A stretch of 64,000 nt of DNA from Shewanella piezotolerans WP3. GTDB lineage: Bacteria > Pseudomonadota > Gammaproteobacteria > Enterobacterales > Shewanellaceae. This document shows, one piece after another, positions 9,090 to 18,453 of the stretch. Both the position numbers and the translations under genes were made by a program. How positions within the stretch are numbered: position 1 is the stretch's first letter; every line of letters begins with the position of its first letter. Under the pieces are notes generated by a model. That model saw only the letters and a program-made list of their open reading frames with translations, ran no database searches and was not told where the DNA came from. The DNA is taken from NCBI RefSeq assembly GCF_000014885.1, contig NC_011566.1:3267501-3331500 (forward strand), in the 5' to 3' direction.

Positions 9090-9359
9090 TCAAGCGGCCA
9101 ATTTACTGCTTAACTGTAACCAAGCATCATTAACAAGAGCGTAGTCATTATCATCAAGCTCTTCTCTAGCAAGTGCTAAACATTCAACCATCTGCAACGC
9201 TAAAGCTTGAGTGCCTTGATCGCTTTCATTTTCAAGTTTTGATAACACTACAGCAAAGTGTCCCTGTAGGTATCCGCTGGCAAAAAGTGCATCATCGTCG
9301 CCTTCAGCAACAATGCTTTCTATCCAATCTTGAAGGGTTTGCTCATACTTCTCTATCAT
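9090..9359 (-). CDS. yfcL: YfcL family protein
   Basis: An 89-aa acidic, helical protein. The DDALFASGYLQGHF segment (near 22-35) matches my recollection of E. coli YfcL (DELFASGYLRGH), whose gene also lies in the fabB/aroC region. Function unknown. I chose the ATG at 9359, which has GGAG about 7 nt upstream; an in-frame GTG at 9371 would itself overlap that ribosome binding site. It sits between an ATP-NAD kinase-like gene and a TrmH-family gene on the same strand. Confidence 0.8.
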   Translation of the reverse strand: MIEKYEQTLQDWIESIVAEGDDDALFASGYLQGHFAVVLSKLENESDQGTQALALQMVECLALAREELDDNDYALVNDAWLQLSSKLAA

Positions 9360-9445
9360 TGAGTGCTCCACAATCTCAAACTATTGGGATTATTCCAATA
9401 AGTAATAATTAACGGTATTTGACGCAATTCATGCAGTCGTGTTGG

Positions 9446-10582
9446 CTAGGCTAAATCAGGGTTGGCCACTTGATACATCACATAATCGTGATAGCCAGTC
9501 ACCACTTGATAATAACCTGTTAGCTCTTTATCTAATTCAGGGTCGCCACTATCCACAATTAGCGGCCGTCCTTCAAGTGCTTTTAGCTTTGTTTTTGTCG
9601 CTAAAATAACAATATTACTCTTGCCTACTCGTCTTATCAGCTCCGGTGATAACTGTTGATTACCTCGGCCCAATATATGTCCTTGTCCCCCTATAAGGGT
9701 TATAAACAACTTAACCGACTGGTTTTCTGTAAGTTTAAGTAACTCTTCAGCAGATAGATCGCTGGCAAGTAATTGCTGCTGTTGAATGAGATCAACACCG
9801 AGTAAGGTGTTATCGAGTCCAAGTTCTTCCATGACAGCAGCAACAGTGCTACCAGAACCGATGACAATAAGCTCATCTTCCATTAGCTCAATAGCCTCCG
9901 CTGCAATATCAGCAAGTACTAGCTCATCGGTTTCTTTGCCACCCATTTTAACCGCTTGCACATAGCGTGGCTCTGCGGGTACCAGCATTTCGCCAAAACA
10001 CTTAGCTTTAACAACTCCCGTTCTAAAAGCCGCTTCGTCAATATCCATCACGTCAGCGCTCATCAAGCTCACTAACTCACCTTCCAAAAGCATTTTCAGC
10101 ACCATGCCTGATGCATGAGGGGTGATCCCATAAACACCGGAGTGGATCTTTACCCCAGCCGGCACACCTAACACAGGGATGTTATCGTCAGCAATTGCGT
10201 AAACATCTCGTGCAGTGCCATCACCACCGGCAAACAACAGCAAATCTAATGTTTCGTTGAGCAGTTGAGCCACAACAGCCTGAGTGTCTTGCGCTGCGGT
10301 ATTGATAGGTGCCTGATAAACGACACGAACATTAAAGCCCATTTTTCGCGCCAACGTTTCTCCCATATCACCAGAAGCCGTTATCACCTCTATTCGGTCT
10401 CGATAAGGTAATACTACGTTTAAGGCTTGCTCCATTCTCAGGTGAGACTTTGGCTCAGCCCCTTTCGCTAATGCTATCTCCGCAACGTCATCACTGCCTT
10501 TTAAGCCAACTGTTCCACCTAACCCCGCAAGTGGATTAATAATCAAACCAAGACGAAACTTACTCACTTTGACAAACTCCAT
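9446..10582 (-). CDS. ATP-NAD/AcoX kinase family protein
   Basis: A 378-aa protein with the NAD-kinase fold signature: a GLIINPLAGLGG opening (12-23), the nucleotide motif LLFAGGDGTARDV (near 115-127), a following GVPAGVKIHSGVYGITP segment, and a later IGSGSTVAAVMEELG stretch. Members are annotated as ATP-NAD kinase-like or AcoX-like; the substrate is not established and the housekeeping NAD kinase is a different, shorter protein. It lies 31 bp after the MFS gene on the same strand, consistent with one transcript. Confidence 0.8.
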   Translation of the reverse strand: MEFVKVSKFRLGLIINPLAGLGGTVGLKGSDDVAEIALAKGAEPKSHLRMEQALNVVLPYRDRIEVITASGDMGETLARKMGFNVRVVYQAPINTAAQDTQAVVAQLLNETLDLLLFAGGDGTARDVYAIADDNIPVLGVPAGVKIHSGVYGITPHASGMVLKMLLEGELVSLMSADVMDIDEAAFRTGVVKAKCFGEMLVPAEPRYVQAVKMGGKETDELVLADIAAEAIELMEDELIVIGSGSTVAAVMEELGLDNTLLGVDLIQQQQLLASDLSAEELLKLTENQSVKLFITLIGGQGHILGRGNQQLSPELIRRVGKSNIVILATKTKLKALEGRPLIVDSGDPELDKELTGYYQVVTGYHDYVMYQVANPDLA

Positions 10583-10613
10583 TTAAAGCCAAAATCACCG
10601 TTATAAAAGGCTA

Positions 10614-11795
10614 TTAGGCAGTGCTCATTTCACGACTAATCTCAGGTTTCGATGAGGGAATAAACAACACCGCAATCATTGACAGTACTGCACAAAACGC
10701 AGCAAATACCCAAGTCGTCACAGCGCCAGTGCCATCGCCCCAAATAATACCGCATAACCAAGTACCTAAAGCACCGCCAACACCAAAGCTAAGGCTCGCA
10801 TAAAGCGCTTGCCCTTGACTACGTCGACTAATATCAAAATGTTTATGCACAAATTGAATCGACGCTGCGTGGGTCAAACCAAAGGTAAACGCATGCAAAA
10901 CTTGGCTCAAACTTAACCACACTAAACTGTCTACCCCAAAAGCGAGCAACAACCAACGCACAGCAGTCAGTGCGATACTAATAAACAGTAGGAACTTGAC
11001 TCCAAAACGGCCAAGTAGCTTGGGGGCGTACATAAACATGATGATTTCTGCAACCACACCTAAAGCGACAAATATCCCTGCAACCGCTTCGGTATAACCC
11101 GCCTGTTTTAGGTATAAAACAAAAAAGCCATAAAAAGGACCAGCACTCATTTGCAGCAACATGGCTGAAATGAGAAACCAAATAACTGCTTTGTTAAATG
11201 CGATAGGTTGCCGTTTTACTTCTTTCTCTACCTTTGCTCTGTTTGCCGGTAGCGGTAATGCGCTAGCTAACATACCGATAAAGAGTGCCATGCCGATATA
11301 GGGGAGAATTTGTGGCCCCCAATGGCCAATAGCAAAACCACCGCCAACCACTAAAACGATATAACCGACACTGCCCCAACTACGAATTGCACCGTAACGT
11401 GTTGCGTTTTCGCCAAGGGTTTCTAAGGTTATAACCTCTAATTGCGCCAAAATAGCGTTCCAAAAGAAGGTATAAATTGCAAGGCTGATTGCAAGATACG
11501 TCAAGCTGCCATCGTAGAAAAAGCTAAGGTAAGAAACAGCTGCTGCGCCAGCACCGATCTTAATGAGTTCTGAACGCATACCCGTTCTATCGGCAACGAT
11601 GGCCCATAGATTAGGTGCAATGATCCGAGTGCCCATTAAAATGGCGAGTAGAAAACCGATCTCTTGGGCATTAAAGCCACGGCTATCAAAAAATACGCCT
11701 AAATAAGGCACCATAACGCCAAGAATAGAAAAAAAGAAGAAGTAACAAGCACAGAGCCAGCGTAATTGCTGCTCTGTGTTTTTGGGCTGAAACAT
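10614..11795 (-). CDS. MFS transporter, HcaT/MFS_1-like group
   Basis: A 393-aa inner-membrane protein with about 12 hydrophobic spans. The opening with WLCACYFFFFSILGVMVPYLG and the loop WAIVADRTGMRSELIK resemble the HcaT-like (3-phenylpropionate transporter) branch of the major facilitator superfamily. Substrate unknown. The ATG overlaps the aroC stop by one base (TAATG), indicating translational coupling to chorismate synthase. That suggests, without proving, an aromatic or linked substrate. Confidence 0.8.
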   Translation of the reverse strand: MFQPKNTEQQLRWLCACYFFFFSILGVMVPYLGVFFDSRGFNAQEIGFLLAILMGTRIIAPNLWAIVADRTGMRSELIKIGAGAAAVSYLSFFYDGSLTYLAISLAIYTFFWNAILAQLEVITLETLGENATRYGAIRSWGSVGYIVLVVGGGFAIGHWGPQILPYIGMALFIGMLASALPLPANRAKVEKEVKRQPIAFNKAVIWFLISAMLLQMSAGPFYGFFVLYLKQAGYTEAVAGIFVALGVVAEIIMFMYAPKLLGRFGVKFLLFISIALTAVRWLLLAFGVDSLVWLSLSQVLHAFTFGLTHAASIQFVHKHFDISRRSQGQALYASLSFGVGGALGTWLCGIIWGDGTGAVTTWVFAAFCAVLSMIAVLFIPSSKPEISREMSTA

Positions 11796-12889
11796 TAACG
11801 CATTCCGATAACTGGTGTACTGCTATTCACTTCCATATTTTGTGCACGGTGACGTAGTAAATGGTCCATTAATACTATCGCTAACATTGCTTCTGCAATA
11901 GGTACAGCACGAATGCCTACACAAGGGTCATGTCTGCCTTTGGTGACCACTTCAGCTGAGTCGCCTTGTGCCGTCATACTTTCGCCAGGCACGCTAATAC
12001 TTGAAGTAGGTTTCATTGCTATGTGGGCAACAATTGGTTGGCCTGAAGAGATCCCACCGAGTATGCCGCCTGCATGGTTGGAAGCAAAACCTTCTGGTGA
12101 CATCAAATCACGATGCTCTGAACCTTTTTGGTTAACCACCTCAAAACCATCACCAATTTCAACACCTTTAACCGCATTAATGCCCATTAGAGCATGGGCA
12201 ACTTCAGCGTCTAACCGATCAAAAACCGGCTCTCCTAAGCCAACAGGAACGCCAGTGGCTACTACGGTCACTTTAGCGCCAATTGAGTCGCCACTCTTCT
12301 TAAGGTCGCGCATATACTCATCTAAAGCATCAAGCTTTGATGCATCAGGGAAGAAAAACGCATTTTTTTCAATTTCTTCAAAATCAACAGCTTCAGCTTT
12401 TATAGGCCCAAGCTGTGATAAGTATGCATTTATCTCTACGCCATGAACTTGTTTCAAATACTTTTTGGCAACGGCCCCTGCAGCCACTCGCATAGCCGTT
12501 TCTCGCGCCGATGAACGACCACCGCCACGATAATCTCTCACGCCATACTTTTGCTGGTAGGTGTAGTCAGCATGACCAGGACGGAATAGATCTTTAATGT
12601 TAGAGTAATCTTTGCTGCGCTGGTCAGTATTTTCAATTAACAGACCAATTGAAGTTCCTGTTGTCTGTCCTTCAAACACCCCAGATAAGATGCGCACTTC
12701 ATCGGGTTCACGACGAGCAGTAGTATATCGAGAGGTTCCTGGTCGGCGGCGATCTAGGTCGTGCTGCATATCTGCTTCACTTAACTCAACACCTGGAGGA
12801 CAACCATCAATAATACAACCTAAGGCGACTCCGTGGCTCTCACCAAATGTAGTGACGACAAAATTTTGCCCAATACTGTTTCCCGACAT
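11795..12889 (-). CDS. aroC: Chorismate synthase
   Basis: Last step of the shikimate pathway: FMN-dependent anti-1,4 elimination of phosphate from EPSP to give chorismate. The 364-aa protein fits the family (361 in E. coli). Signatures include TTFGESHG (13-20), RRRPGTSRYTT, GGGRSSARETAMR and the late GRHDPCVGIRAVPI. The ATG at 12889 (MSGNSIGQ) is the family start; an in-frame start six codons upstream adds residues foreign to it. It lies about 100 bp after prmB and is coupled to the MFS gene. An 8-bp inverted repeat (12926-12933 with 12944-12951) sits in the leader. Confidence 0.96.
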   Translation of the reverse strand: MSGNSIGQNFVVTTFGESHGVALGCIIDGCPPGVELSEADMQHDLDRRRPGTSRYTTARREPDEVRILSGVFEGQTTGTSIGLLIENTDQRSKDYSNIKDLFRPGHADYTYQQKYGVRDYRGGGRSSARETAMRVAAGAVAKKYLKQVHGVEINAYLSQLGPIKAEAVDFEEIEKNAFFFPDASKLDALDEYMRDLKKSGDSIGAKVTVVATGVPVGLGEPVFDRLDAEVAHALMGINAVKGVEIGDGFEVVNQKGSEHRDLMSPEGFASNHAGGILGGISSGQPIVAHIAMKPTSSISVPGESMTAQGDSAEVVTKGRHDPCVGIRAVPIAEAMLAIVLMDHLLRHRAQNMEVNSSTPVIGMR

Positions 12890-12993
12890 CGGTTTTCTAC
12901 ACCTCAATTTTCATAATTAGATTAATACCTACTCCACCAAAGAAGTAGGTACTCACATATAACAGCCACATTAAGCTAGATGGCTAACCGTGA

Positions 12994-13938
12994 TTATTCA
13001 CTATCTTTGTAGATAACGAATAGTGATTCATTCTCAACTAGCTGTTCGCGCGACAGGATAAACACTCCGTCACCACCATTTTCAAAACTCGCCCAAGTGA
13101 ATGGTACATCTGGGAACTGCTCGATGATATGCACCATAGAGTTACCCACTTCAACCACTAACAAACCATCTTCAGTAAGGTAATCCGCTGCATTAGCCAA
13201 GATACGCTTGGTTAAATCCAAACCATCACGACCAGATGCTAAACCGATTTCAGGCTCATGATGATACTCATCTGGCATATCACCGATATCTTCAGCGTCG
13301 ACATATGGAGGGTTTGATACAATCAAATCATACTGCGGACCTTTTGGAATCGCAGAAAATAGATCCGACTCCATTGGGAAGACTCTGTCCATAACGCCCA
13401 GCGTCTCAATATTAATCTGCGCCACTTCTAAAGCATCATCGCTGATATCCAATGCATCCACTTCTGCATCTTCAAACTCATAAGCACAGGCGATGGCAAT
13501 ACAGCCACTGCCGGTACATAGATCCATCACACGATTAACTTGCTTATTATATAACCAAGGGCTAAAGCGGTTAGCGATCAGCTCTGCGATTGGTGAACGA
13601 GGAACCAGCACTCTTTCATCAACATAAAACTCTAAACCGGCAAACATTGCTTTATTAGTAAGATATGGAACGGGTAAGCGCTCCCTTACTCGTCGAATGA
13701 TTAACTCAACGATTTTGTGTTTTTCACTGATCGTCAAGTTAGAGTGAATGACTTGTTGGCCAAGCTGTTCTGGCAGGTGTAGTGCATGAAACACCAATGC
13801 AATGGCTTCATCCCAAGCATTGTCAGTACCATGACCATAGTATATATTTGCATCATTAAAACGACTGACCCCCCAGCGCAACATATCACCGATAGTTCTT
13901 AATTCATTAACGGCTTCATCAACAAAAATCTTATCCAA
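12994..13938 (-). CDS. prmB: Ribosomal protein L3 N5-glutamine methyltransferase
   Basis: SAM-dependent methylation of a glutamine in ribosomal protein L3, aiding 50S assembly. The 314-aa length is close to E. coli PrmB (310). Motif I MDLCTGSGCIAIA lies near 138-150 and the glutamine-methylase motif SNPPYVD near 208-214; the N-terminal helical domain shared with PrmC is present. Following E. coli order, it precedes aroC and is divergent from smrB. PrmB rather than PrmC is favoured by this context and the conserved N-terminal YYGHGTDNAWDEA segment. Confidence 0.93.
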   Translation of the reverse strand: MDKIFVDEAVNELRTIGDMLRWGVSRFNDANIYYGHGTDNAWDEAIALVFHALHLPEQLGQQVIHSNLTISEKHKIVELIIRRVRERLPVPYLTNKAMFAGLEFYVDERVLVPRSPIAELIANRFSPWLYNKQVNRVMDLCTGSGCIAIACAYEFEDAEVDALDISDDALEVAQINIETLGVMDRVFPMESDLFSAIPKGPQYDLIVSNPPYVDAEDIGDMPDEYHHEPEIGLASGRDGLDLTKRILANAADYLTEDGLLVVEVGNSMVHIIEQFPDVPFTWASFENGGDGVFILSREQLVENESLFVIYKDSE

Positions 13939-14017
13939 AATTCACTCCAACGTTTTTATTCCGACTCATTGTAACTGAACTCTATTCATATGGCATCGGA
14001 TTCAATAAAATACCCTC

Positions 14018-14548
14018 ATGAATAAAAAAACAGATAAAGATGAATTGGCACTATTTGCCGAGCTGACAAAGGGAATGAAACCTTTGGAGCAAAACAAACG
14101 CCACTTCAAAACAGCCCCTAAAGATCGCAAAGTGGTTGAAGAAAAAGAGCAACAGCTACACGCTGACAGCTTCTTTTCAGATACTTATCAACCTTTGCTG
14201 CCAGAAAATGGTCCGATGAAATGGGCAAGAGATGATGTTGACAGCTTTGAAGTTAAACGTCTGCGACGTGGCGATTACGCTCCAGATCTTTTACTCGATC
14301 TGCACGGTATGCGACAATCAGAAGCAAAGCTAGAACTTGCAGCACTTATCCAAGCTTGTGTAAAACAGCAAAGTCACTGTTGCTGCATTATGCATGGACA
14401 TGGAACAGGGATTTTAAAGCAGAATATTCCGATGTGGTTAGCACAGCATCCCCATGTAAAAGCATTCCACCAAGCGACTAAGGAATGGGGCGGTGATGCT
14501 GCTTTACTGGTACTTATCGATATTGGCGACCTTCCTTATCGTCGCTGA
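14018..14548 (+). CDS. smrB: Smr-domain endonuclease, ribosome rescue factor SmrB
   Basis: SmrB cleaves mRNA at collided ribosomes to start rescue. The 176-aa protein has a charged N-terminal hook region (1-85) and a C-terminal Smr domain with LDLHGMRQ (93-100, DLHG at 94-97) and MHGHGTGILK (125-134). Both are the expected catalytic and RNA-contact motifs. Divergence from prmB matches E. coli. A bidirectional terminator separates it from convergent sixA. Confidence 0.93.
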   Translation: MNKKTDKDELALFAELTKGMKPLEQNKRHFKTAPKDRKVVEEKEQQLHADSFFSDTYQPLLPENGPMKWARDDVDSFEVKRLRRGDYAPDLLLDLHGMRQSEAKLELAALIQACVKQQSHCCCIMHGHGTGILKQNIPMWLAQHPHVKAFHQATKEWGGDAALLVLIDIGDLPYRR

Positions 14549-14570
14549 GAAAAATGACTTTAAATTCATA

Positions 14571-14601
14571 AAAAAATGAGTCCATTAGGACTCATTTTTT
14601 T
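14571..14601. terminator. Bidirectional terminator between smrB and sixA
   Basis: AAAAAATGAGTCC / GGACTCATTTTTT 13-bp stem with a 4-nt loop, A and T runs on both sides, between two convergent genes. Confidence 0.9.
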
Positions 14602-14621
14602 AGCAAGATATTAAACTATTA

Positions 14622-15092
14622 CTAACCAATCATATGCGGCGCATACTGCCACTCTAATGACGTACTTCCCGCAGTTTTAGTGATCAGTGTTGTACCTGAA
14701 GTCGCAAACAGTGGTGGCTCAATACCTGGGACCAATTCACTCACTAAATAACCCAATAACGGCATATGCGCTAAAACCAGTATATTGTCTGCCTCATAAT
14801 GCTCAGCATAAGCAACAATAGTATCGGCGACAGTCGCAGGATCCCCAGCAGGAACAAGTTCATCAAGGGTTAGCCATTTCCCAGGCTTTGGAAAGTGCTT
14901 CTGCACCTCCTGCCAACTTTGTTGTGCGCGTAAATATGGACTGACCAATACTAAATCAAACTCGGTAACGCTCTGAGCTAACCAATTACTCATCATGCCA
15001 GTGTGCTGGCGGCCTAGGTCAGTTAATGTGCGTTCTCTATCTGAGTGGGCATTGAAGCCCGCTTCACCATGTCGCATTAAAAATAGCTGCAT
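14622..15092 (-). CDS. sixA: Phosphohistidine phosphatase SixA
   Basis: A small 156-aa histidine phosphatase of the SixA group. The RHGEAG motif (7-12) carries the nucleophilic histidine, SPYLRAQQSW supplies the second phosphate-binding arginine, and the late VLAHMPLLGYL holds the second catalytic histidine. SixA removes phosphate from phosphohistidine proteins; in E. coli it acts on the nitrogen phosphotransferase branch. It is alone on its strand, facing a shared terminator. Confidence 0.92.
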   Translation of the reverse strand: MQLFLMRHGEAGFNAHSDRERTLTDLGRQHTGMMSNWLAQSVTEFDLVLVSPYLRAQQSWQEVQKHFPKPGKWLTLDELVPAGDPATVADTIVAYAEHYEADNILVLAHMPLLGYLVSELVPGIEPPLFATSGTTLITKTAGSTSLEWQYAPHMIG

Positions 15093-15490
15093 ACTTCGTG
15101 GCTACTCCCAATTTTTATTGTTATTAGCTAATTGTAGTCTGAATATTGATAGCAACATACCGTTTTTTGTTATTAATTAGTCGAATAGCACATAGCCATG
15201 CTTTAGGATAAATACCTCCGTTACCCGCTCCTAAGACTACCCAGCTAAAATTGCACCAAATTTAGCCAATCAGAAAGGTTTATTTACTGTTTAGCCAGCT
15301 TGTGTTTGAAGATAAGTAAAAATGATGGCAAGTTAAGTTATTGCAGCAAACTTAAACACCTCCCTATCCGTGCTTCGGCACCTAAGAAATCATGCAGCTG
15401 CTTGATAGGAATTAGGTTTTACACGTGCTTTATCTGTAAGAGATTACTAAAGTAAGTGTCTAGGTTTATGCTGTTCGATCAATTGGAGCA
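15093..15490. other. Intergenic region with a possible structured RNA segment (15363-15409)
   Basis: About 400 bp between divergent sixA and the M16 gene, with no convincing ORF. At 15363-15409 an outer CCTATC / GATAGG pair encloses GTGC-TTCG-GCAC (15370-15381), which would form a cUUCGg tetraloop hairpin, and the self-complementary GCAGCTGC. This could be the leader of the M16 gene, part of a small RNA, or chance. The rest is AT-rich with no feature I recognise. Confidence 0.3.
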
Positions 15491-18286
15491 ATGCTTTTGC
15501 CAACAAATAAAAAAGTTATCACCAGTCCAAATGACCACCGCAAGTACCGTAGCTTAACCTTAAAGAATGGGTTAGCAGTGCTATTAGTCGAAGATAGTCA
15601 GTCAACCGAAGCTGCTGCATCAATGGCAGTAGCGGTAGGTCATTTCGACGATCCAGTCGCTCGCCCTGGCATGGCTCACTTCCTTGAACATATGCTTTTT
15701 TTGGGGACAGAGAAGTTTCCTGAAGCTGGCGAGTACTCTGCCTTTATCAATCAGCATGGCGGCAGTAATAACGCCTGGACAGGCACTGAGCACACTAACT
15801 TTTTTTATAGCATTAACGCTGCACAATTTGAAGAATCACTGGACAGGTTTAGTCAATTTTTCATCGCACCGTTATTCGATGTAGCGCTTGTAGAGCGAGA
15901 GCGGCATGCCATTGAATCCGAATTTAGCATGAAGTTAAAGGACGATATTCGTCGTGTCTATCAAGTGCAAAAAGAAACCGTCAATCCAGCTCACCCATTT
16001 TCAAAATTCTCTGTAGGCAATTTAGAAACACTAGCTGGAGATGAGTCAGATTTAAGAGCAGAGTTAATCGCTTTTTATAAAGAGAAGTACAGCGCAAACA
16101 AAATGACGTTGTGCATTGTCGCGCCAAACAAACTAGATGAATTAACCAAACTAGCTAAGCTTTATTTTGGCCAAATAGAGCATCGTGAATTAGCAGTACA
16201 ATATCCGGACACTCCTATTTATCTAGCCGAACAGCTTCAATCAAAAATCAATATCGTCCCGCTAAAAGAGCAAAGACGAATTGCGATTACATTTGCCTTA
16301 CCGGCCCTTGAAGCTTTCTACAAACACAAGCCATTGACGTTTATTAGCCACCTTCTGGGCTACGAAGGAAAAGGCAGTTTACTCTCTTACTTGAAGGAAC
16401 AAGGTCTCGCTAATAACCTGTCTGCAGGTGGTGGTGTTAATGGCTACAACTTCAAAGATTACAATATCAGTATTCAACTGACAGACCGAGGTTTAAACAA
16501 TCTTAAGCTCGTTATCGACTGTGCTTTTGAATATATTGCCTTGATTAAAGATCATGGTCTTGAACATTGGCGTTACGATGAAAGAGCTGCGTTACTCAAA
16601 GTTGCCTTTCAATACCAAGAGCAGGTAAAAGCCTTAGATTTGGCCAGCCATTTAAGCATAAACATGCACCACTACGATATTGAAGATGTTGTATATGGTG
16701 ATTATCGTATGGATGGTCTCAATGTTGTCGAAACAAAGCAGCTTTTGGCATTAATGCATCCTAGTAATATGCGGTTACAGCTTATTGCTCCTGAACTTGA
16801 TACTGATAAACAAGCTGCTTGGTACCACTCTCCTTATCAAATACGTCCAATACCTTTAGATGACTTAGCGCGTTGGTCTAAGCCTAATGTACGCCCTGAA
16901 TTAACACTACCAGCAGCAAACCCATTCATTATTGATCACTGCGTTGCCAGAGCAGAGAAAAGCAATGCTGCAGTGCCCATAGTCGTTGCTCAAGAGGACG
17001 GCTATCGGATCTGGCACAGAAAAGATGATGAGTTTAATGTCCCTAAAGGGCATTTGTATCTATCATTAGACTCAGCTCAAGCTGCTGCTTCGCCAAGACA
17101 TGCAGCACTAACAAGACTTTACGTGGAGATGCTGCTCGATTACCTAACCGAATTCACCTATCAGGCTGAAGTGGCGGGGCTTAGCTACAATATCTATCCG
17201 CATCAAGGTGGTATTACGCTTCACTTAACCGGATTCACCGGCAAACAACAAGCGCTGTTATCACTTGTGATTGAAAAAGCACGAGAACGAAACTTTACTC
17301 AAAGCCGTTTCGAATTAATCAAAAGACAAATATTACGCAGTTGGTATAACCATACTCAAGCAAAGCCAATATCCCAGCTCTTTACTAGCTTGACTGTCAC
17401 GTTGCAAAAACGCAGCTTTGAACCTGCCCGTATGGCTGAATTTCTCGAAGAGATAACCCTCGAAGATCTACATGCACATGTCAAAAGTTTTTATGAAAAG
17501 GTGCACTTAGAAGGGTTGGTTTACGGTGACTGGTTGGAGAGTGAAGCAAAGGTACTTGGTATTAAACTTGATAAAATTCTCTCGCTAGTAACCTCTCCAA
17601 GTGCTGAGTCTTCCAGAGAGTTAATTGATCTCACTAATAAAGGTACCCTGTTAAGAGAGATCCCAGTCGAACACCAAGACAGTAGTATTATTGTCTATTA
17701 TCAGTCTGATACCGCGACTCCTGATAATATGGCAGTGTTAAGCCTATTAAATCACACTATGTCTTCTACTTTTTTCCATGAGTTGAGAACCCAAAGACAG
17801 CTAGGCTATATGGTAGGAACGGGATACCTACCTCTAAACCGCTATCCTGGTATCATTTTCTATATCCAATCACCTAGCACGGGTCCACAGATTTTGCTCG
17901 AGGCCATTGACGAATTTATCGCAGACTTTACCTACGCCATTTTACAAATAACCAATGAGCAATGGGAAGCGACAAAAACAGGTCTAATAAACCAAGTTAT
18001 GGAGCACGACTCAAACCTTAAAACGCGCAGTCAGCGCTATTGGTCAAGCATAGGTAATAAAGATTTTCAGTTTAACCAACGCGAACTAGTGGTCGCGCAA
18101 ATTGCAACGTTAACGCGTTCTGATTTAATCAAGTTCATTATGAACAAAATGCGTACTAAGCACTGCGACAGATTGGTACTGTTTAGCACCGGAGAGTCTC
18201 ATCAAGATCAAACTCCACTAGAGTCCAACAATATGATTCTAGATCTTAGAGCCTTCAAACTTAAAGCAGAACAATTTGATTACTAA
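15491..18286 (+). CDS. M16 family zinc metallopeptidase (insulinase/pitrilysin-like)
   Basis: A 931-aa protein of the pitrilysin/insulysin size class. The inverted zinc motif HFLEH is at 63-67 and the third ligand is probably Glu144 in RHAIESEF. The GGSNNAWTGTEHTNFFYSI stretch that follows is conserved in this family. The C-terminal half contains the inactive M16 repeat (ELRTQRQLGYMVGTGY). There is no signal peptide, unlike periplasmic PtrA, so a cytosolic peptidase of short peptides is more likely. The ATG has a GGAG only 2-3 nt away, so the exact start is slightly uncertain. Confidence 0.9.
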   Translation: MLLPTNKKVITSPNDHRKYRSLTLKNGLAVLLVEDSQSTEAAASMAVAVGHFDDPVARPGMAHFLEHMLFLGTEKFPEAGEYSAFINQHGGSNNAWTGTEHTNFFYSINAAQFEESLDRFSQFFIAPLFDVALVERERHAIESEFSMKLKDDIRRVYQVQKETVNPAHPFSKFSVGNLETLAGDESDLRAELIAFYKEKYSANKMTLCIVAPNKLDELTKLAKLYFGQIEHRELAVQYPDTPIYLAEQLQSKINIVPLKEQRRIAITFALPALEAFYKHKPLTFISHLLGYEGKGSLLSYLKEQGLANNLSAGGGVNGYNFKDYNISIQLTDRGLNNLKLVIDCAFEYIALIKDHGLEHWRYDERAALLKVAFQYQEQVKALDLASHLSINMHHYDIEDVVYGDYRMDGLNVVETKQLLALMHPSNMRLQLIAPELDTDKQAAWYHSPYQIRPIPLDDLARWSKPNVRPELTLPAANPFIIDHCVARAEKSNAAVPIVVAQEDGYRIWHRKDDEFNVPKGHLYLSLDSAQAAASPRHAALTRLYVEMLLDYLTEFTYQAEVAGLSYNIYPHQGGITLHLTGFTGKQQALLSLVIEKARERNFTQSRFELIKRQILRSWYNHTQAKPISQLFTSLTVTLQKRSFEPARMAEFLEEITLEDLHAHVKSFYEKVHLEGLVYGDWLESEAKVLGIKLDKILSLVTSPSAESSRELIDLTNKGTLLREIPVEHQDSSIIVYYQSDTATPDNMAVLSLLNHTMSSTFFHELRTQRQLGYMVGTGYLPLNRYPGIIFYIQSPSTGPQILLEAIDEFIADFTYAILQITNEQWEATKTGLINQVMEHDSNLKTRSQRYWSSIGNKDFQFNQRELVVAQIATLTRSDLIKFIMNKMRTKHCDRLVLFSTGESHQDQTPLESNNMILDLRAFKLKAEQFDY

Positions 18287-18453
18287 CGACTATAATTTCA
18301 ATGATAACTTGTGGCCTAGATGAAGCTTCGCTACTTCGTTATCCAGAGCTGGGGGCTCAAAAAGCAATAAAAACAAGCTAAACGGACAGATATCATACTG
18401 AAAAGGACACAGATAATGATAATTAGCTACAAATTACACGAAGGTTTTTGACA

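Noticed and set aside
12613..12920. Plus-strand open frames over aroC
   Set aside because: Antisense shadows of a well-conserved gene.
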